A stretch of 64,000 nucleotides of DNA from Lycium barbarum (taxonomy: Eukaryota > Streptophyta > Magnoliopsida > Solanales > Solanaceae): contig NC_083345.1 of the NCBI RefSeq assembly GCF_019175385.1, positions 5,929,205-5,993,204 of the forward strand. The letters are read 5' to 3'. Of the stretch, positions 21,592 to 31,889 are shown in pieces. The first letter of the stretch is position 1. Each line of letters opens with the position of its first letter. A program made the position numbers and the translations under genes. The notes under the pieces were generated by a model. The model made no database searches, was not told the DNA's origin, and saw only the letters and a list, made by a program, of their open reading frames with translations.

Positions 21592-22394
21592 ATAGTTACT
21601 CCAAGTAGTTAGTAATGCATCAGAAGGTTATTAGTTTGTGAAGTAATAATTTTGTCGTAAATTCTTTCCAATTTATTGACTTCTTTAGTTGTTTTGATGG
21701 AGAAGTTGTTTTCTTTGACTATTTTCATGATACTCTGAGGATAAAAAATAGGAAAAAAATAATATATGGATAAGAAGATAGATACTCAGAATCAAAAAGC
21801 TCTGGAGACGATAATCAATATTAGTTTGGATGAAAGTATTGAAAATATGAATACAAGGAGAGAATTTGGACGGTGATTTCCAAAAGATGTGTAGGATAAG
21901 CCATTTACACATTTTGAGCTAGTAAGAAAATATTGATGGCTTATCACTCATCGGAAGGATTAAAAATTGGATCGGGTCGGTCCTCTTGTAATTGAGTCTA
22001 TATTTATAAGATTAAAATTTTAAAAAAGAGTTAAAACGCAGAGCAAAATTTTTTTACTCATCAAAAGATGGAATTCTCAGGCAATTGTAACTTTTTTGTT
22101 AGTTAGGTGATAAAAGTTTTATGATTTTCTGTTAGAAAACATTATTATGCGACTTTGATAAGAAAAAAACACAGGTACGTGATTCTTAATAAAATGTAAA
22201 AAAAACCATAGGGGTTTGGATTTCAAAATATATAGTTAAACTTTATCTCAACTTATTTTTCGCACATAAAAATAGACATCGACCCAAAACCTTGAACTCT
22301 TCACAAGTGCAAATCAATCGTTAGATCTGCCACTATAAGCAACAAGAGACACACTAGCTATACTTAGGAAACTTTTATTTTGTGCCACACGTAA
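21592..22394. other. AT-rich stretch without recognised genes
   Basis: I see only short chance frames and homopolymers here. Confidence 0.4.
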
Positions 22395-22475
22395 CTGAGA
22401 GGGGCGGTGAAAGTAGCACTGAAAGTGGAGAGCGGGGAGGCTTTCTCTTTTATGGGAGGAGAGTATTTTGAGGAA
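22395..22475 (-). other. Further copy of the lectin 5'-UTR exon
   Basis: On the minus strand it contains CTCTCCACTTTCAG followed by 'tgctactttcaccgcc', matching the 30350-30455 exon ('ctctccactttcaggctact'). The donor part is not conserved. It probably belonged to a lectin copy now lost or rearranged. Confidence 0.45.
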
Positions 22476-22761
22476 AGGTTCAAAATACTGCCTTAAATAT
22501 GCATTATATGATTTTGGGCCTTTATGTTTGTCAAAAGTTAACACTTTTATTATTTGTTAAATATTTATGAACTTTGTTTTTTAGATTTAACGGGACTATA
22601 CAAAATAATACTAATAGTGTGAATCACATTTAGTGGTACAATTTTTGTTATTTATGTTATTATATATTTATTTTTAGAGTGTGATGCAGCTTTTTGGGAC
22701 GTAATTCATGGAGTATTTTTTTACGAAAAGGGTAAAAAATGCCCTTAAGTATCAAAAATGC

Positions 22762-22972
22762 TGAGAAGGCTTTGAAATGGTAAGAAGGCCAGGTTGATGG
22801 GTTATTGAAGAAGGAATGCTTTTGGTGGGGCTTGGTATCTCACATGCAACTCATGTGAATTACTTCATTCTGTTATTTTTGTGGCTTTTACTAACGAAAT
22901 AATGGAACTTGTTAATTTTGAGAAATACACAAGAATGTATATTATTCACAATGATACTACAAGGATGTAGCT
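22762..22972. repeat. Dispersed repeat, copy 2
   Basis: Matches 1263-1475 over about 210 bp in the same orientation. It sits between a lectin 5'-UTR exon copy and the lectin remnant at 23640. Confidence 0.6.
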
Positions 22973-23639
22973 AAAGTTGTAGCTATCATCAAGGGATGTT
23001 TTTGGTTAATAACTCGAGTATTATTGTACCAATTCTTATGTGATCGGTCGATATTTTTCTGTATTGTTTATTGACGCAATAGAAGCTCTTTTATTTACAC
23101 TAAGCCCCGGACAATATTTCTAAGGCAATGACGAGTATGCCAAACTCTCTTGGTCTGTACAGCTTTGCATTTGTTCTTTGTTTGTTCTGGTGATTAATCG
23201 TAAAGTTTATCATTCACCAAAAAAGAAAAAAGAAAAAAAAAACTTGACGACTAAAGTGTACGCTGGCAAAAAAAAAAAACAGCGAGAGCTGACATTAGAT
23301 TTAAATTATTTTAATCTTCTTAATAAAACACAAAATAATATGGCTTATGAGACACCAAACTGTTCTGTTCAAAAAAAAAAAAAAAAAAAAACAGAACAAA
23401 CTGTTGATCGCGGAGTATACTGTAAAAGTTCGTTAGTAAATTAATATGGTCCAGCTTATATTGTTCGAAACATGAAGATGACATTTGCAATCAACAGTAC
23501 ATGTGACGTAACTTTGTTTTAATAAAAACTTGAAAGATAAATATCCTTACGTAATTAATAACCAAACATCAATGAGTAGATCTATCATTCAAACGTAAAA
23601 CCAAACATTCATATCTAGTAGACGAACTAGTATTTTGAG
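22973..23639. other. Spacer with A-rich runs
   Basis: No gene is visible. There are A-rich homopolymers at about 23220-23280 and 23371-23391. The Lys-rich frame across them is an artefact of these runs. Confidence 0.4.
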
Positions 23640-23875
23640 TTAATCTTCATCCTTAATTTGAAGATCTTTGAAATTGGTCATGGAGCTGAATGGGATGGGC
23701 AGCTTTACATAGATCCCAATACTCTCAATCGCATTGGGATTCGATATTACATAAAAAAAAAACAAATAAATTGTTTCTTCCTATGTGAAAGCAAAGTTAA
23801 AAGTCTTGGCTATTAGCTGAAGTAGCAGTAGTACTCCCAAATGGACCATAGGAGCGCTTGTTGGTGCCAAAAAAA
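23640..23875 (-). pseudogene. Jacalin-related lectin, 3' remnant
   Basis: The minus strand preserves the last third of a lectin gene: a TNKRSYGPFG-like segment, a damaged middle with an A-run, IESIG, SSM/FKDLQIKDED and then a stop. It resembles the gene at 27583 closely but has frameshifts and stops, and upstream of about 23875 homology stops at unrelated AT-rich sequence. Its stop directly after KDED shows where the paralogue's stop should be. It is not functional. Confidence 0.8.
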
Positions 23876-24059
23876 TTAGGGGCTTACAAAACAAATCGAT
23901 AAATTGCATCAAATTGATAAATTGAATTAAATTGAAGAAAAATTCGATTAATGGTTTGGTTTAACTTAATTTAGTGTTGAAAAAAAAATTCGACCACACT
24001 TAATTTGATTTGATTTTAGCTTAAAAAAAGTCGAACCGAACTAAACCAATCCGACATTA
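23876..24059. repeat. Inserted CGAACCGAAC-type sequence
   Basis: Contains 'aaattcgattaatggtttgg' and 'gtcgaaccgaactaaaccaa', i.e. the subterminal words of the hAT-like elements at 2426 and 20340. It is probably a fragment that truncated the lectin remnant. Confidence 0.35.
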
Positions 24060-24480
24060 GTGTATCATGAAAGCTAACATAAAATATGTCGTGTCATTAA
24101 CAAAAGGGTGGCTCCACCACAACTGATTAGTTACTTTATAAAGTTTTCCATTGCTCTTTTGGCCATATTTTCTACTTGACAATAAATGATGTTGCAATTT
24201 TCTTTTCGTCTTACAAAGAATACGTATTAATATTATTTTAGGCCTACATTTTATCAGCCGGAAAAGTTAGATGAGGCGTCACAAATGCTTTTTGAAACTT
24301 TAATATGTCGATGTCTTTATTTTTTTTCTTTTTTCATTAAAAAAAGAGAAAGAAAATAGAATTGGCTCCCTCTTTTACCCCTGGTGCAAAAGTTATTTAA
24401 ATTACTTAATTTTATTGTTGGAGGTTCTCAAATATAATCATATCGGTGATTCAACAGAACAATCTTCACCCTAACAAAAA
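24060..24480. repeat. Segmental duplication, unit A (empty site)
   Basis: Colinear with 25015-25385 plus 27325-27380, sharing blocks such as 'aaagggtggctccaccacaa' and 'cttttacccctggtgcaaaa'. Unit A reads straight through TTTATTGTTGGAGG (24411-24424), where unit B is interrupted by the 1.9-kb foldback element. It is therefore a natural empty site. Both units precede (minus strand) lectin material and seem part of the duplicated lectin intron. Confidence 0.8.
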
Positions 24481-24540
24481 TAAAGCATTAGACACAAAAA
24501 GGTAAAAAGAATCAAATGTGAATTGAATAAAAGGAAAATA

Positions 24541-25014
24541 TATATATCAGATACTACAGTAATATATTCGTTCATGAATTAGTTTTTTTTTTTTTAAATA
24601 TTAATTAGCTTGCTAGTAGATTGTGCTGGAGCTTGTTTAGGTAAGCACTTAATTATTTTGTTTTATATGCATTTAATTATGTTATCACTAATATAGGGAA
24701 TCTTTTTATTTTTAGATTTTTATACAAAAATAATATCATTTTTTTTAGCTTTAAGTTGCACAATTTGTAATATCTAAAATTAATTATAGATTATATAATT
24801 AACTCTTATATATCTTGTATTTATGAAATTCTCCCCAAAGTTGTTTCAATATATATATATATATATTTTTAGAAAAACAAAAAAATCGCTACTTCATGAG
24901 TGCTTTTTATAGTTTATCATAGTGTTTCAAATAGCATTGCGTTAACTAAGTTTGTTCACCATATGATGCAGGAATTATGTGTGTGCGCTATTAATCAACT
25001 ATCTATAATGTCGT
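24541..25014. other. AT-rich spacer between duplicated units
   Basis: Low-complexity sequence with a TA repeat at about 24850-24866; nothing else recognised. Confidence 0.4.
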
Positions 25015-25385
25015 AGTCTATCATGAAAGTTAACATAAAATATGTCCTGTCACTGACAAAAGGGTGGCTCCACCACAACTGATTAATTACTTTATAAGGT
25101 TTTCCACTGCTTTTGTTTGCCTATGTTTTCTACTTCACCAATAAATGATGTTGCACTTTTCTTTTCGTCTTGTGGACCATGTACGAAATGTATTGAGAAC
25201 ACATGTTAATATTATTTTAGGCCCACATCTTATCAGCTGAAAAAGTTAGATAAGGAGTCACGGATGCTTTTTGAAACTTTGGTATGTCGATTCTTTATTT
25301 CTGTTCTTTTTCTCATAAAAAGGAGAGAAAAATTGGGTCCCCCTTTTACCCCTAGTGCAAAAGTAATTTAAATTACTTTATTGTT

Positions 25386-27314
25386 GAGTCCGGAATCAAA
25401 ATGTCAAAAAAAAAAAAAAAACATTTTGAATCAAAATACCCCAATAAAAAAAAAGTTACCAAAGTACCTATAGCGCAGTATTTTACTGCGTTATAGAAAA
25501 AAATTATTTTTTTGGTACTTCTATAACGCAGTAAAATACTGCGTTATAGAAGTACCAATTTTTTTTCTTTCTATAACGCAGTAAAATACTGCGTTATAGA
25601 AGTACCAAATTTTTTTTCTATAACGCAGTAAAATACTGCGTTATATAAACAGTACAAAAAAAAAATTGGCCAACTTTATTTTTTGCAACACTTACTGTTA
25701 TTTTCCATACTTTAACCAATAATTAGTCGTGTGTCAAGATTTCGAAACGTCAATATTTTATGTAGGCTCAATACATCAAGGATACGTAAACGTTCGGATC
25801 GTCATTTTAGGGGTTGAAAAGGTGTCCGAAGTAAATTTTGTTTGAAAAAACTTAGTGTTTGACTGTAAGGTTATTTTAGTCAACTTTATATGTCGAGAAA
25901 ATTAGTCAGCTTTATTTTCAAAAATTGAAACCGTAGAAGTGAAATTGACATTCACAGCTACATTACCCCGAGATTTTTACGTTGAAATTTATTGCGTATC
26001 ATCATCTTATAAGTAAATAAAACTGAAAATTTCACGCCAATTTGGGGGAAAATCGAAATTAAATGGGATAAAAGACGTTTTTTTAAAAATTGGCTCGGCC
26101 AAACTGCCTTGTGTCAGTTTGTCCGTATAGATCTCGAAAAAATACACAAGTACAAAAAAAAAGGCGTAAAACGGACGTCCGAGCGCAAAGTTATGACCAT
26201 CTAAATTTTGACGACTTTACAACTAGTTTTTGTCCCTATATTTTTTAGAATTTTATTATATTCAAAATAAAGTTATGTCTTTATTAAAAAATAACACGCT
26301 TAAATCAAAATCTTAAAAAATAAAACACCCTAAAGTTTCCAAACAAAACTTATTTCGGGTACCTTTTCAACCCCTAAAATGACTATCTGAACGTCTACGT
26401 AGCCTTGATGTATTGAGCCTGCATTATTGTACGCAGAAAAAAAAATACTAGGTTTTATATAAAATATTGACGTTTCGGAGTCTTGACACGACTAATCATT
26501 GGTCAAAGTATGGAAAAAACACTAAGTTTTTTCAAACAAAACTTATTTCGGGCACCTTTTTAACCCTAAAATGACGATCCGAACGTCTACGTATCCTTGA
26601 TGTATTGAGCCTACATTATTGTACGCAGAAAAAAATATCAGGTTCTATATAAAATATTGACGTTTCGGAGTTTTGACACACGACTAATCATTGGTCAAAG
26701 TATGGAAAAAACACTAAGTTTTCAAACAAAACTTACTTCGGGCACCTTTTCAACCTCTAAAATGACGATCCGAACGTCTACGTATCCTTGATGTATTGGG
26801 CCTACATTATTGTAGGCAGAAAAAAATATCAGGTTCTATATAAAATATTGACGTTTCGGAATCTTGACACACGACTAATTATTGGTCAAAATATGAAAAA
26901 CAACACTAAGTGTTACAAAAAATAAAGTTGGCCAATTTTTTTTTTTGTACTGATTATATAACGCAGTATTTTACTGCGTTATAGAAAAAAAAATTGGTAC
27001 TTCTATAACACAGTATTTTACTGCGTTATAGAAAGAAAAAAAAATTTGGTACTTCTATAACGCAGTATTTTACTGCGTTATAGAAGTACCAAAAAAAATA
27101 ATTTTTTTCTATAACGCAGTAAAATACTGTGTTATAGAAGTACCAATTTTTTTTCTATAACGCAGTAAAATACTGCGCTATAGCACTTAACGGCTCCGTC
27201 TCCATTAGTACTATAGCGCAGTAAAATAATGCTCTATGGGTACTTTGGTAACTTTTTTTTTATTGGGGTATTTTGATTCAAAATGTTTTTTGGGGGTATT
27301 TTGGTTCCGAACTC
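25386..27314. mobile_element. Foldback/Mutator-like element with hairpin clusters (1.93 kb)
   Basis: Flanked by an exact 10-bp duplication CTTTATTGTT (25376-25385, 27315-27324). The paralogous locus at 24411-24419 is the empty site. The ends GAGTCCGGAATCAAAATG and, in reverse, GAGTTCGGAACCAAAATA are inverted. Inside each end lies a cluster of 29-nt hairpins with arms CTATAACGCAGTA / TACTGCGTTATAG around AAA or TTT: four on the left (25470-25645), five plus a decayed one on the right (26953-27240). The centre has one inverted and three direct copies of a unit of about 190 bp. No transposase. The target duplication length suggests Mutator-like, but the family is not certain. Confidence 0.8.
26325..26902. 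repeat. Three tandem copies of a 190-bp unit inside the foldback element
   Basis: Each copy runs from 'caaacaaaacttatttcggg' through 'ctacgtatccttgatgtatt' to 'ggtcaaagtatggaaaaaac'. Borders are near 26325, 26517, 26708 and 26902. One copy in opposite orientation is at about 25690-25860. The right arm is thus expanded relative to the left. Confidence 0.75.
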
Positions 27315-27582
27315 CTTTATTGTTGGAGGTTTTCAAATGTAATCGTATAAGTGATTCAACACAACAATCTTCATCCTAATAAAAATAGGGGAAAATTTCA
27401 TAAATATACAATTTACTCACTTACATTGTGAAAAAATAGCTTAAAACTTACATTACAAAGCTTTAACCCACACCTATATACATATACACATATATACACC
27501 CATATACAATATTATAACATATATCCATATATACCCATATACAATCCTACACAATGTTATACAATATTATACACCCATAATA

Positions 27583-28278
27583 TTATATAATATTATGCAC
27601 ACATATACAATATTGTATGCCCACATACAATATTATACATCCATATAAAACAACCACAACGCCGCCGCCACTGCTCCATCTCCAGCCAAACAACCTAGAC
27701 CAAACACAACGTCGGCGGAATGGATCTATGGTTTTGGTAGCAGTAGTAGACCAACTATCTTCATCCTTAATTTGAAGATCTTTGAAATTGGTGATGGAGC
27801 TGGATGGGATAGTCATCTTCACATAGACCCCAATACTCTCAATGCCACTGAGATTCGATGTTCCATGAAAACCCCCAAATAAATTTCTTCTTCCTATGTG
27901 AAAGTTGAAGTCTCGTTCATAATTAATAGGAGCAGTAGGACTCCCAAATGGCCCATAGGAACCCTTGTTGGTGCCAATTTTTATAGTCTTCAAAACTGAC
28001 GTATAACCTCCTCCAAGTGAACCACTTATAGAAGTAAGAAACTCTGACGGATAATCAAAGACAAGTGCAGCGATGCTTGCAGTTTCAGTGATGCTTGCAG
28101 TTTCAGTATTACTCGCGCCATATTTGTCCGACTTAACTAAGTTGCCATTCTCATAAAACAGGAACTGAAGTGCCACAACTCCGTCTCTGCTGTAGTAAAC
28201 ATAAATCCCAGCAACTTGTTCTCGTCCCTTTAAATCCCAAGCACGTCCTCCCACTGAGCCAACTTTGAGTAAGTCCAT
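27583..28278 (-). CDS. Jacalin-related lectin with lost stop and extended C terminus (231 aa)
   Basis: Residues 1-174 form a jacalin domain close to the gene at 15440: KVGSVGGRAWDLKGREQVAG, LQFLFYENGNLVKSDKYG, FLTSISG, IGTNKGSYGPFG, GGFHG and GIESIGVYV. A small internal duplication gives TETASITETAS. Where the remnant at 23640 stops after KDED, this frame reads on for about 57 residues. It adds an Arg/Trp-rich stretch and then a strongly hydrophobic run (GGGVVVVLYGCIILYVG) that could span a membrane. Codons of the extension come from AT-rich repeat sequence (27583-27757), so the tail is probably accidental. The 5'-UTR exon is probably 30350-30455. The canonical GxxxD motif reads LSGIE. It may be expressed or a young pseudogene. 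Confidence 0.7.
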   Translation of the reverse strand: MDLLKVGSVGGRAWDLKGREQVAGIYVYYSRDGVVALQFLFYENGNLVKSDKYGASNTETASITETASIAALVFDYPSEFLTSISGSLGGGYTSVLKTIKIGTNKGSYGPFGSPTAPINYERDFNFHIGRRNLFGGFHGTSNLSGIESIGVYVKMTIPSSSITNFKDLQIKDEDSWSTTATKTIDPFRRRCVWSRLFGWRWSSGGGVVVVLYGCIILYVGIQYCICVHNII

Positions 28279-28563
28279 ATTATCTGCTCTCTTGATTCCT
28301 CAATTGTAGTTGGAAGATGAGTTATATATGGAAATGTCACACAAATACAACTTTTTCAAATGGTTATTAAAAAGATTACAACTATTTTAAAAAAATTAAA
28401 TAAATATAATTTATTCAAAATTTTAACTTTTTAATTACAAATATACAACTTTTTACATTCCTAAAATATCAATAATACTTAATTTTAGGAGTTACTACCA
28501 TTAATGCATATCCATTTTTTTCTCTCTCTTTCTTTCAAAATCATCCTAGCCTATCCACTTTAA
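28279..28563. other. Upstream region of the lectin gene
   Basis: AT-rich; a possible acceptor (ATTGAG) of the 5'-UTR intron lies shortly upstream of the ATG. No other feature seen. Confidence 0.35.
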
Positions 28564-29789
28564 TGGCCTGTTTGTTTGACCAGGTAATTACACAGTTAGG
28601 TGGGAATTGGGTGTAATTGACAGGGTGTAATTACACTCTCCAATTCTCAAGGGGGGGCTGAGAATTGGGTGTAATTACACCCTGTAATTACAGGGTTACT
28701 TTTTAGTCTGTTTATTTTTTTACTTTAATTCATTTTTATTTTTAATTTATTTTATTTCTATTATTTTAATTTTTTTGATTTTAAATATTTTTTTATTTCT
28801 ATTATTTTAATTTCTTTTTTATTTTTACTTTTTTATTATTTTTATTTTTTAAAATGTATTTTTCTTTTTATATTATTTATTTTTCATTTTCTTTCTTTTC
28901 ATTCTCAACCTTTACTTCTTGTGATCCATGTAATTGCTCGTATTTTTTATTTTATTTTATTCATTTAGCATAACCGTATTATTATTCTAATATTTGAAAC
29001 TACACCTCTTAATATTGGAAAGAATGAGTTATAACAAACTTGACATATAACAGGTGACGTTATTAAAGTATAATTTCATTGTGAATGAGGTTATAGACTT
29101 ATATTTTTCCTTTCTTTTGAATTATTTACTTAAGCTACATTGGAACTTACTTATGTAATGTTGGAATTTGACATAAGAGTATTATGTTGAACTTTTTCTT
29201 TTGGATTTTGAATTTAGGTTGTATTTTCAATTTTAAGTTATTTGCTTTCACATTGCATGTTGTTTATTTTTCACTTACATTTGATGGATTTTTTGTATCA
29301 AACATCTGAATGATGTTATGGCATTATATTTATTAATATTATTGTTTTGTCAAACATCCAATCCATGACGTTCTCACAAAAAAAGTCTTCTTTTATGTTT
29401 TATAATTAAATATTAATTTGAAAAATATATATCAATTATTTTTGTTACAATATTAGTTACAAATATATGATTATTAATTAATATATTTTCAAGAAACAAT
29501 GTGTTATTAAATAACTAATTTAATATTATTTATAAAGGCAATATTTTTTAAATATTAATTTTAAATTTTTTATAATTAAATTTTATTTTTAAATTAAACT
29601 GACTGTGTAATTACACTTGTGCAACCAAACAACACGCTTGTAATTACACTGTAATTACGTTATGACAAACAAACAGGTCATTGTAATTACACTACTGTGT
29701 AATTACTACTGTGTAATTACTAGACTGTGTAATTACTACCCTAGTAATTACACCAATTCCAATTACCAGGTGGCTTTGCAAACAGGCCC
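28564..29789. mobile_element. PIF/Harbinger-like non-autonomous element (1.23 kb)
   Basis: The ends TGGCCTGTTTGTTTGACCAG and, in reverse, GGGCCTGTTTGCAAAGCCAC are inverted, and TAA flanks both sides (28561-28563 and 29790-29792). Subterminal regions are packed with TGTAATTACA-type words (about 28590-28690 and 29600-29765) that can fold on each other. The 900-bp centre is extremely AT-rich with no transposase. It lies in the putative 5'-UTR intron of the lectin gene. Confidence 0.7.
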
Positions 29790-29792
29790 TAA

Positions 29793-30349
29793 GTGTTAGA
29801 TGACCAAAATCCAATACCTATTTAATTAGGGGCATTTTAGTCAAATTATCTATTTTTACCTAAGAGTTAGTATTTTCTTAAGGGGTATAAAAATGACTAA
29901 GTGAACACTCTTTCTGATCCAGGGAGTATTCTAGAAGTCTATTAGCACCTATATAAGCCCCTTTCTAAGGATATTATGTAAGAGTAGAGCTCTTAAGAAT
30001 TAATATGATTGAACTTTATGTTTATCTTCAGCTTCTATCCTCTTTGTGCCCCACGATATTATCAAGGTTCTGCCTTATACATATATTCCAACAGCTTAAT
30101 GGGTACAACTTTTTGTAGTTTGCACCCTATTTTTTTTTTTTTTTTTACAACATGCACCTTAATCTCTTCATTTTCTTACAAAACCATAAGTAATAGATAT
30201 GTTGGGGGTGCAAAATGCTAAGAATCCTAAATGTAATCACATCAGTGATTCAAGAGAACAGTCTTCACACTAACACAATAAAGCATAAACAGAAAAAAGG
30301 GAAAAAGAATCAAATCTGAATTGAATAAAAGGAAAATATAAAGACTTAC
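29793..30349. other. Lectin-array spacer with intron block copy
   Basis: Contains the 'gtgattcaagagaacagtctt' block (about 30230-30290) and the continuing 'gaatcaaatctgaattgaat' sequence shared with 24500-24540. A T-run at 30129-30146 gives a chance frame. No gene. Confidence 0.45.
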
Positions 30350-30455
30350 AGTTACAGTGAAGGACTAAAGATGAACTGGTGGCGATCGGTGGTGGAAGTA
30401 GCCTGAAAGTGGAGAGACAGGATTTTGGGGAAAGAAAGAAACTTTGTTATTTAAT
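30350..30455 (-). other. Probable 5'-UTR exon of the lectin gene at 27583
   Basis: The minus-strand exon runs from about 'aacaaagtttctttctttcc' to GTAACT, followed by donor GTAAGTC. It is conserved with 19022-19105 and partly with 22395-22475. It contains no ATG of its own in a long frame. The exon start is not defined. Confidence 0.5.
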
Positions 30456-30577
30456 GGAGAAATGACAAAAATAGTCTCTTATATTTGGAGTTAATTCCTC
30501 CGATCACCATTGAAGTTGTAGCAAAATCTCGTAACTTATTATTTTATTTTTACGGTCATCAAACTATATATTAGTTT

Positions 30578-31715
30578 GGGAAAATATGTAAATATACTCC
30601 TTAACTTTGCAATTTAAAGCAGATATGCCCCTCGTTACAAAAATGGTGCATATATACCCCTGCCGTTATAAAAATGGTGTAAATATACTCTGCAGTTATA
30701 AAATGGTGCAAATATACCCTTTTTACTAACGGAATTTTTTTTAAAAATCATTTAATTTATTTTTTAATTAAAAAAAAGTCTACCTATATTTTCTTTAGTA
30801 GACATAATTTTCAAAAGCCACATGGTAATTTTTTTTTCTGGTGGGTCGGGTCTGGTAAGTTTTAAAAAATATCTCCGTGACTTTAAAAAAATAATATCTC
30901 CGTGACTTATTTTGAATCACAAGTTTCAAAAGTCTTCCCTCTTTATTAAATGTCGTGTCCAGTCAAATGAGTTCATATAGATTGAAACGGTGGGAGTATC
31001 TTTTTAAGTTGAAAGTAAATAATTACTAATTAGGGAAGGATATGGCATAGGCTTAATCCTTGCACTGTTTTTTTGGAAATATATGTGCAGATATCCTTTG
31101 GTTAGAGGTTTTAGTCCATGTTCCCCTCTAGCATATGTAATTTTTTGCATTAATGACATGTTTGGAGTCAAACCTAATTCCCCACACCAAAGGATCACAA
31201 CCTAAGGTGATGGCTTATATATAAGAGGGCTAGAATGAAATCTAAAAGTCTCAAGTACGAGGATCAAATTATAGATTCCTAGCATCCATAATATCCAGTA
31301 GCCAGATATGAGATCTCCTCTAAAAGTCCTGTTGAGTGATAGAATTATGTCAAGTAAATGATTTACTTGGACCAAGTTTAAAAAAATGGGTAGACTTATT
31401 TTTTTAAAGTCACGGAGATATTTTTTTAAACTTACCAGACCCGACACACCAGAAAAAAAAATTACCATGTGGCTTTAGAAAATTATGTCTACTAAAGAAA
31501 ATATAGGTAGACTTTTTTTTTTAATTAAAAAATAAATTAAATGATTTTAAAAAAAAAATCCGTTAGTAAAAAGGGTATATTTGCACCATTTTGTAACTGC
31601 AAGGGTATATTTGCACCATTTTTGTAACGACAGGGGTATATATGCACCACTTTTGTAACGAGGGGCATATCTGCTCTAAATCGCAAAGTTGAGAGGTATA
31701 TTTGCACATTTTCCC
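30578..31715. mobile_element. Mutator-like foldback element (1.14 kb)
   Basis: Flanked by the exact 9-bp duplication TATTAGTTT (30569-30577, 31716-31724), as made by Mutator-like transposases. Arms of roughly 310 bp are inverted: GGGAAAATATGTAAATATAC on the left mirrors GGGAAAATGTGCAAATATAC from the right. Inner words include 'gcatatatacccctgccgtt' and their complements. The core (about 30900-31390) is unrelated, non-repeated sequence of unknown origin, including a segment ending 'ccccacaccaaaggatcaca'. No transposase frame. Confidence 0.85.
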
Positions 31716-31889
31716 TATTAGTTTCCAATAAAGTAATAACTAACAGAAAGTTAAAAAAGTTAATGGGTGTTCACATTCGTTTTTCTAGGATCCAACTAGT
31801 TGACTCATTTGACCTCTTTTAGCAACTTAAATAAAAATTGCCAAAACCCATTTGACTTATATACTATATTCCATCAATTAGAAGAGAGA

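Noticed and set aside
23178..23444. 88-aa Lys-rich frame
   Set aside because: Generated by A-rich homopolymers.
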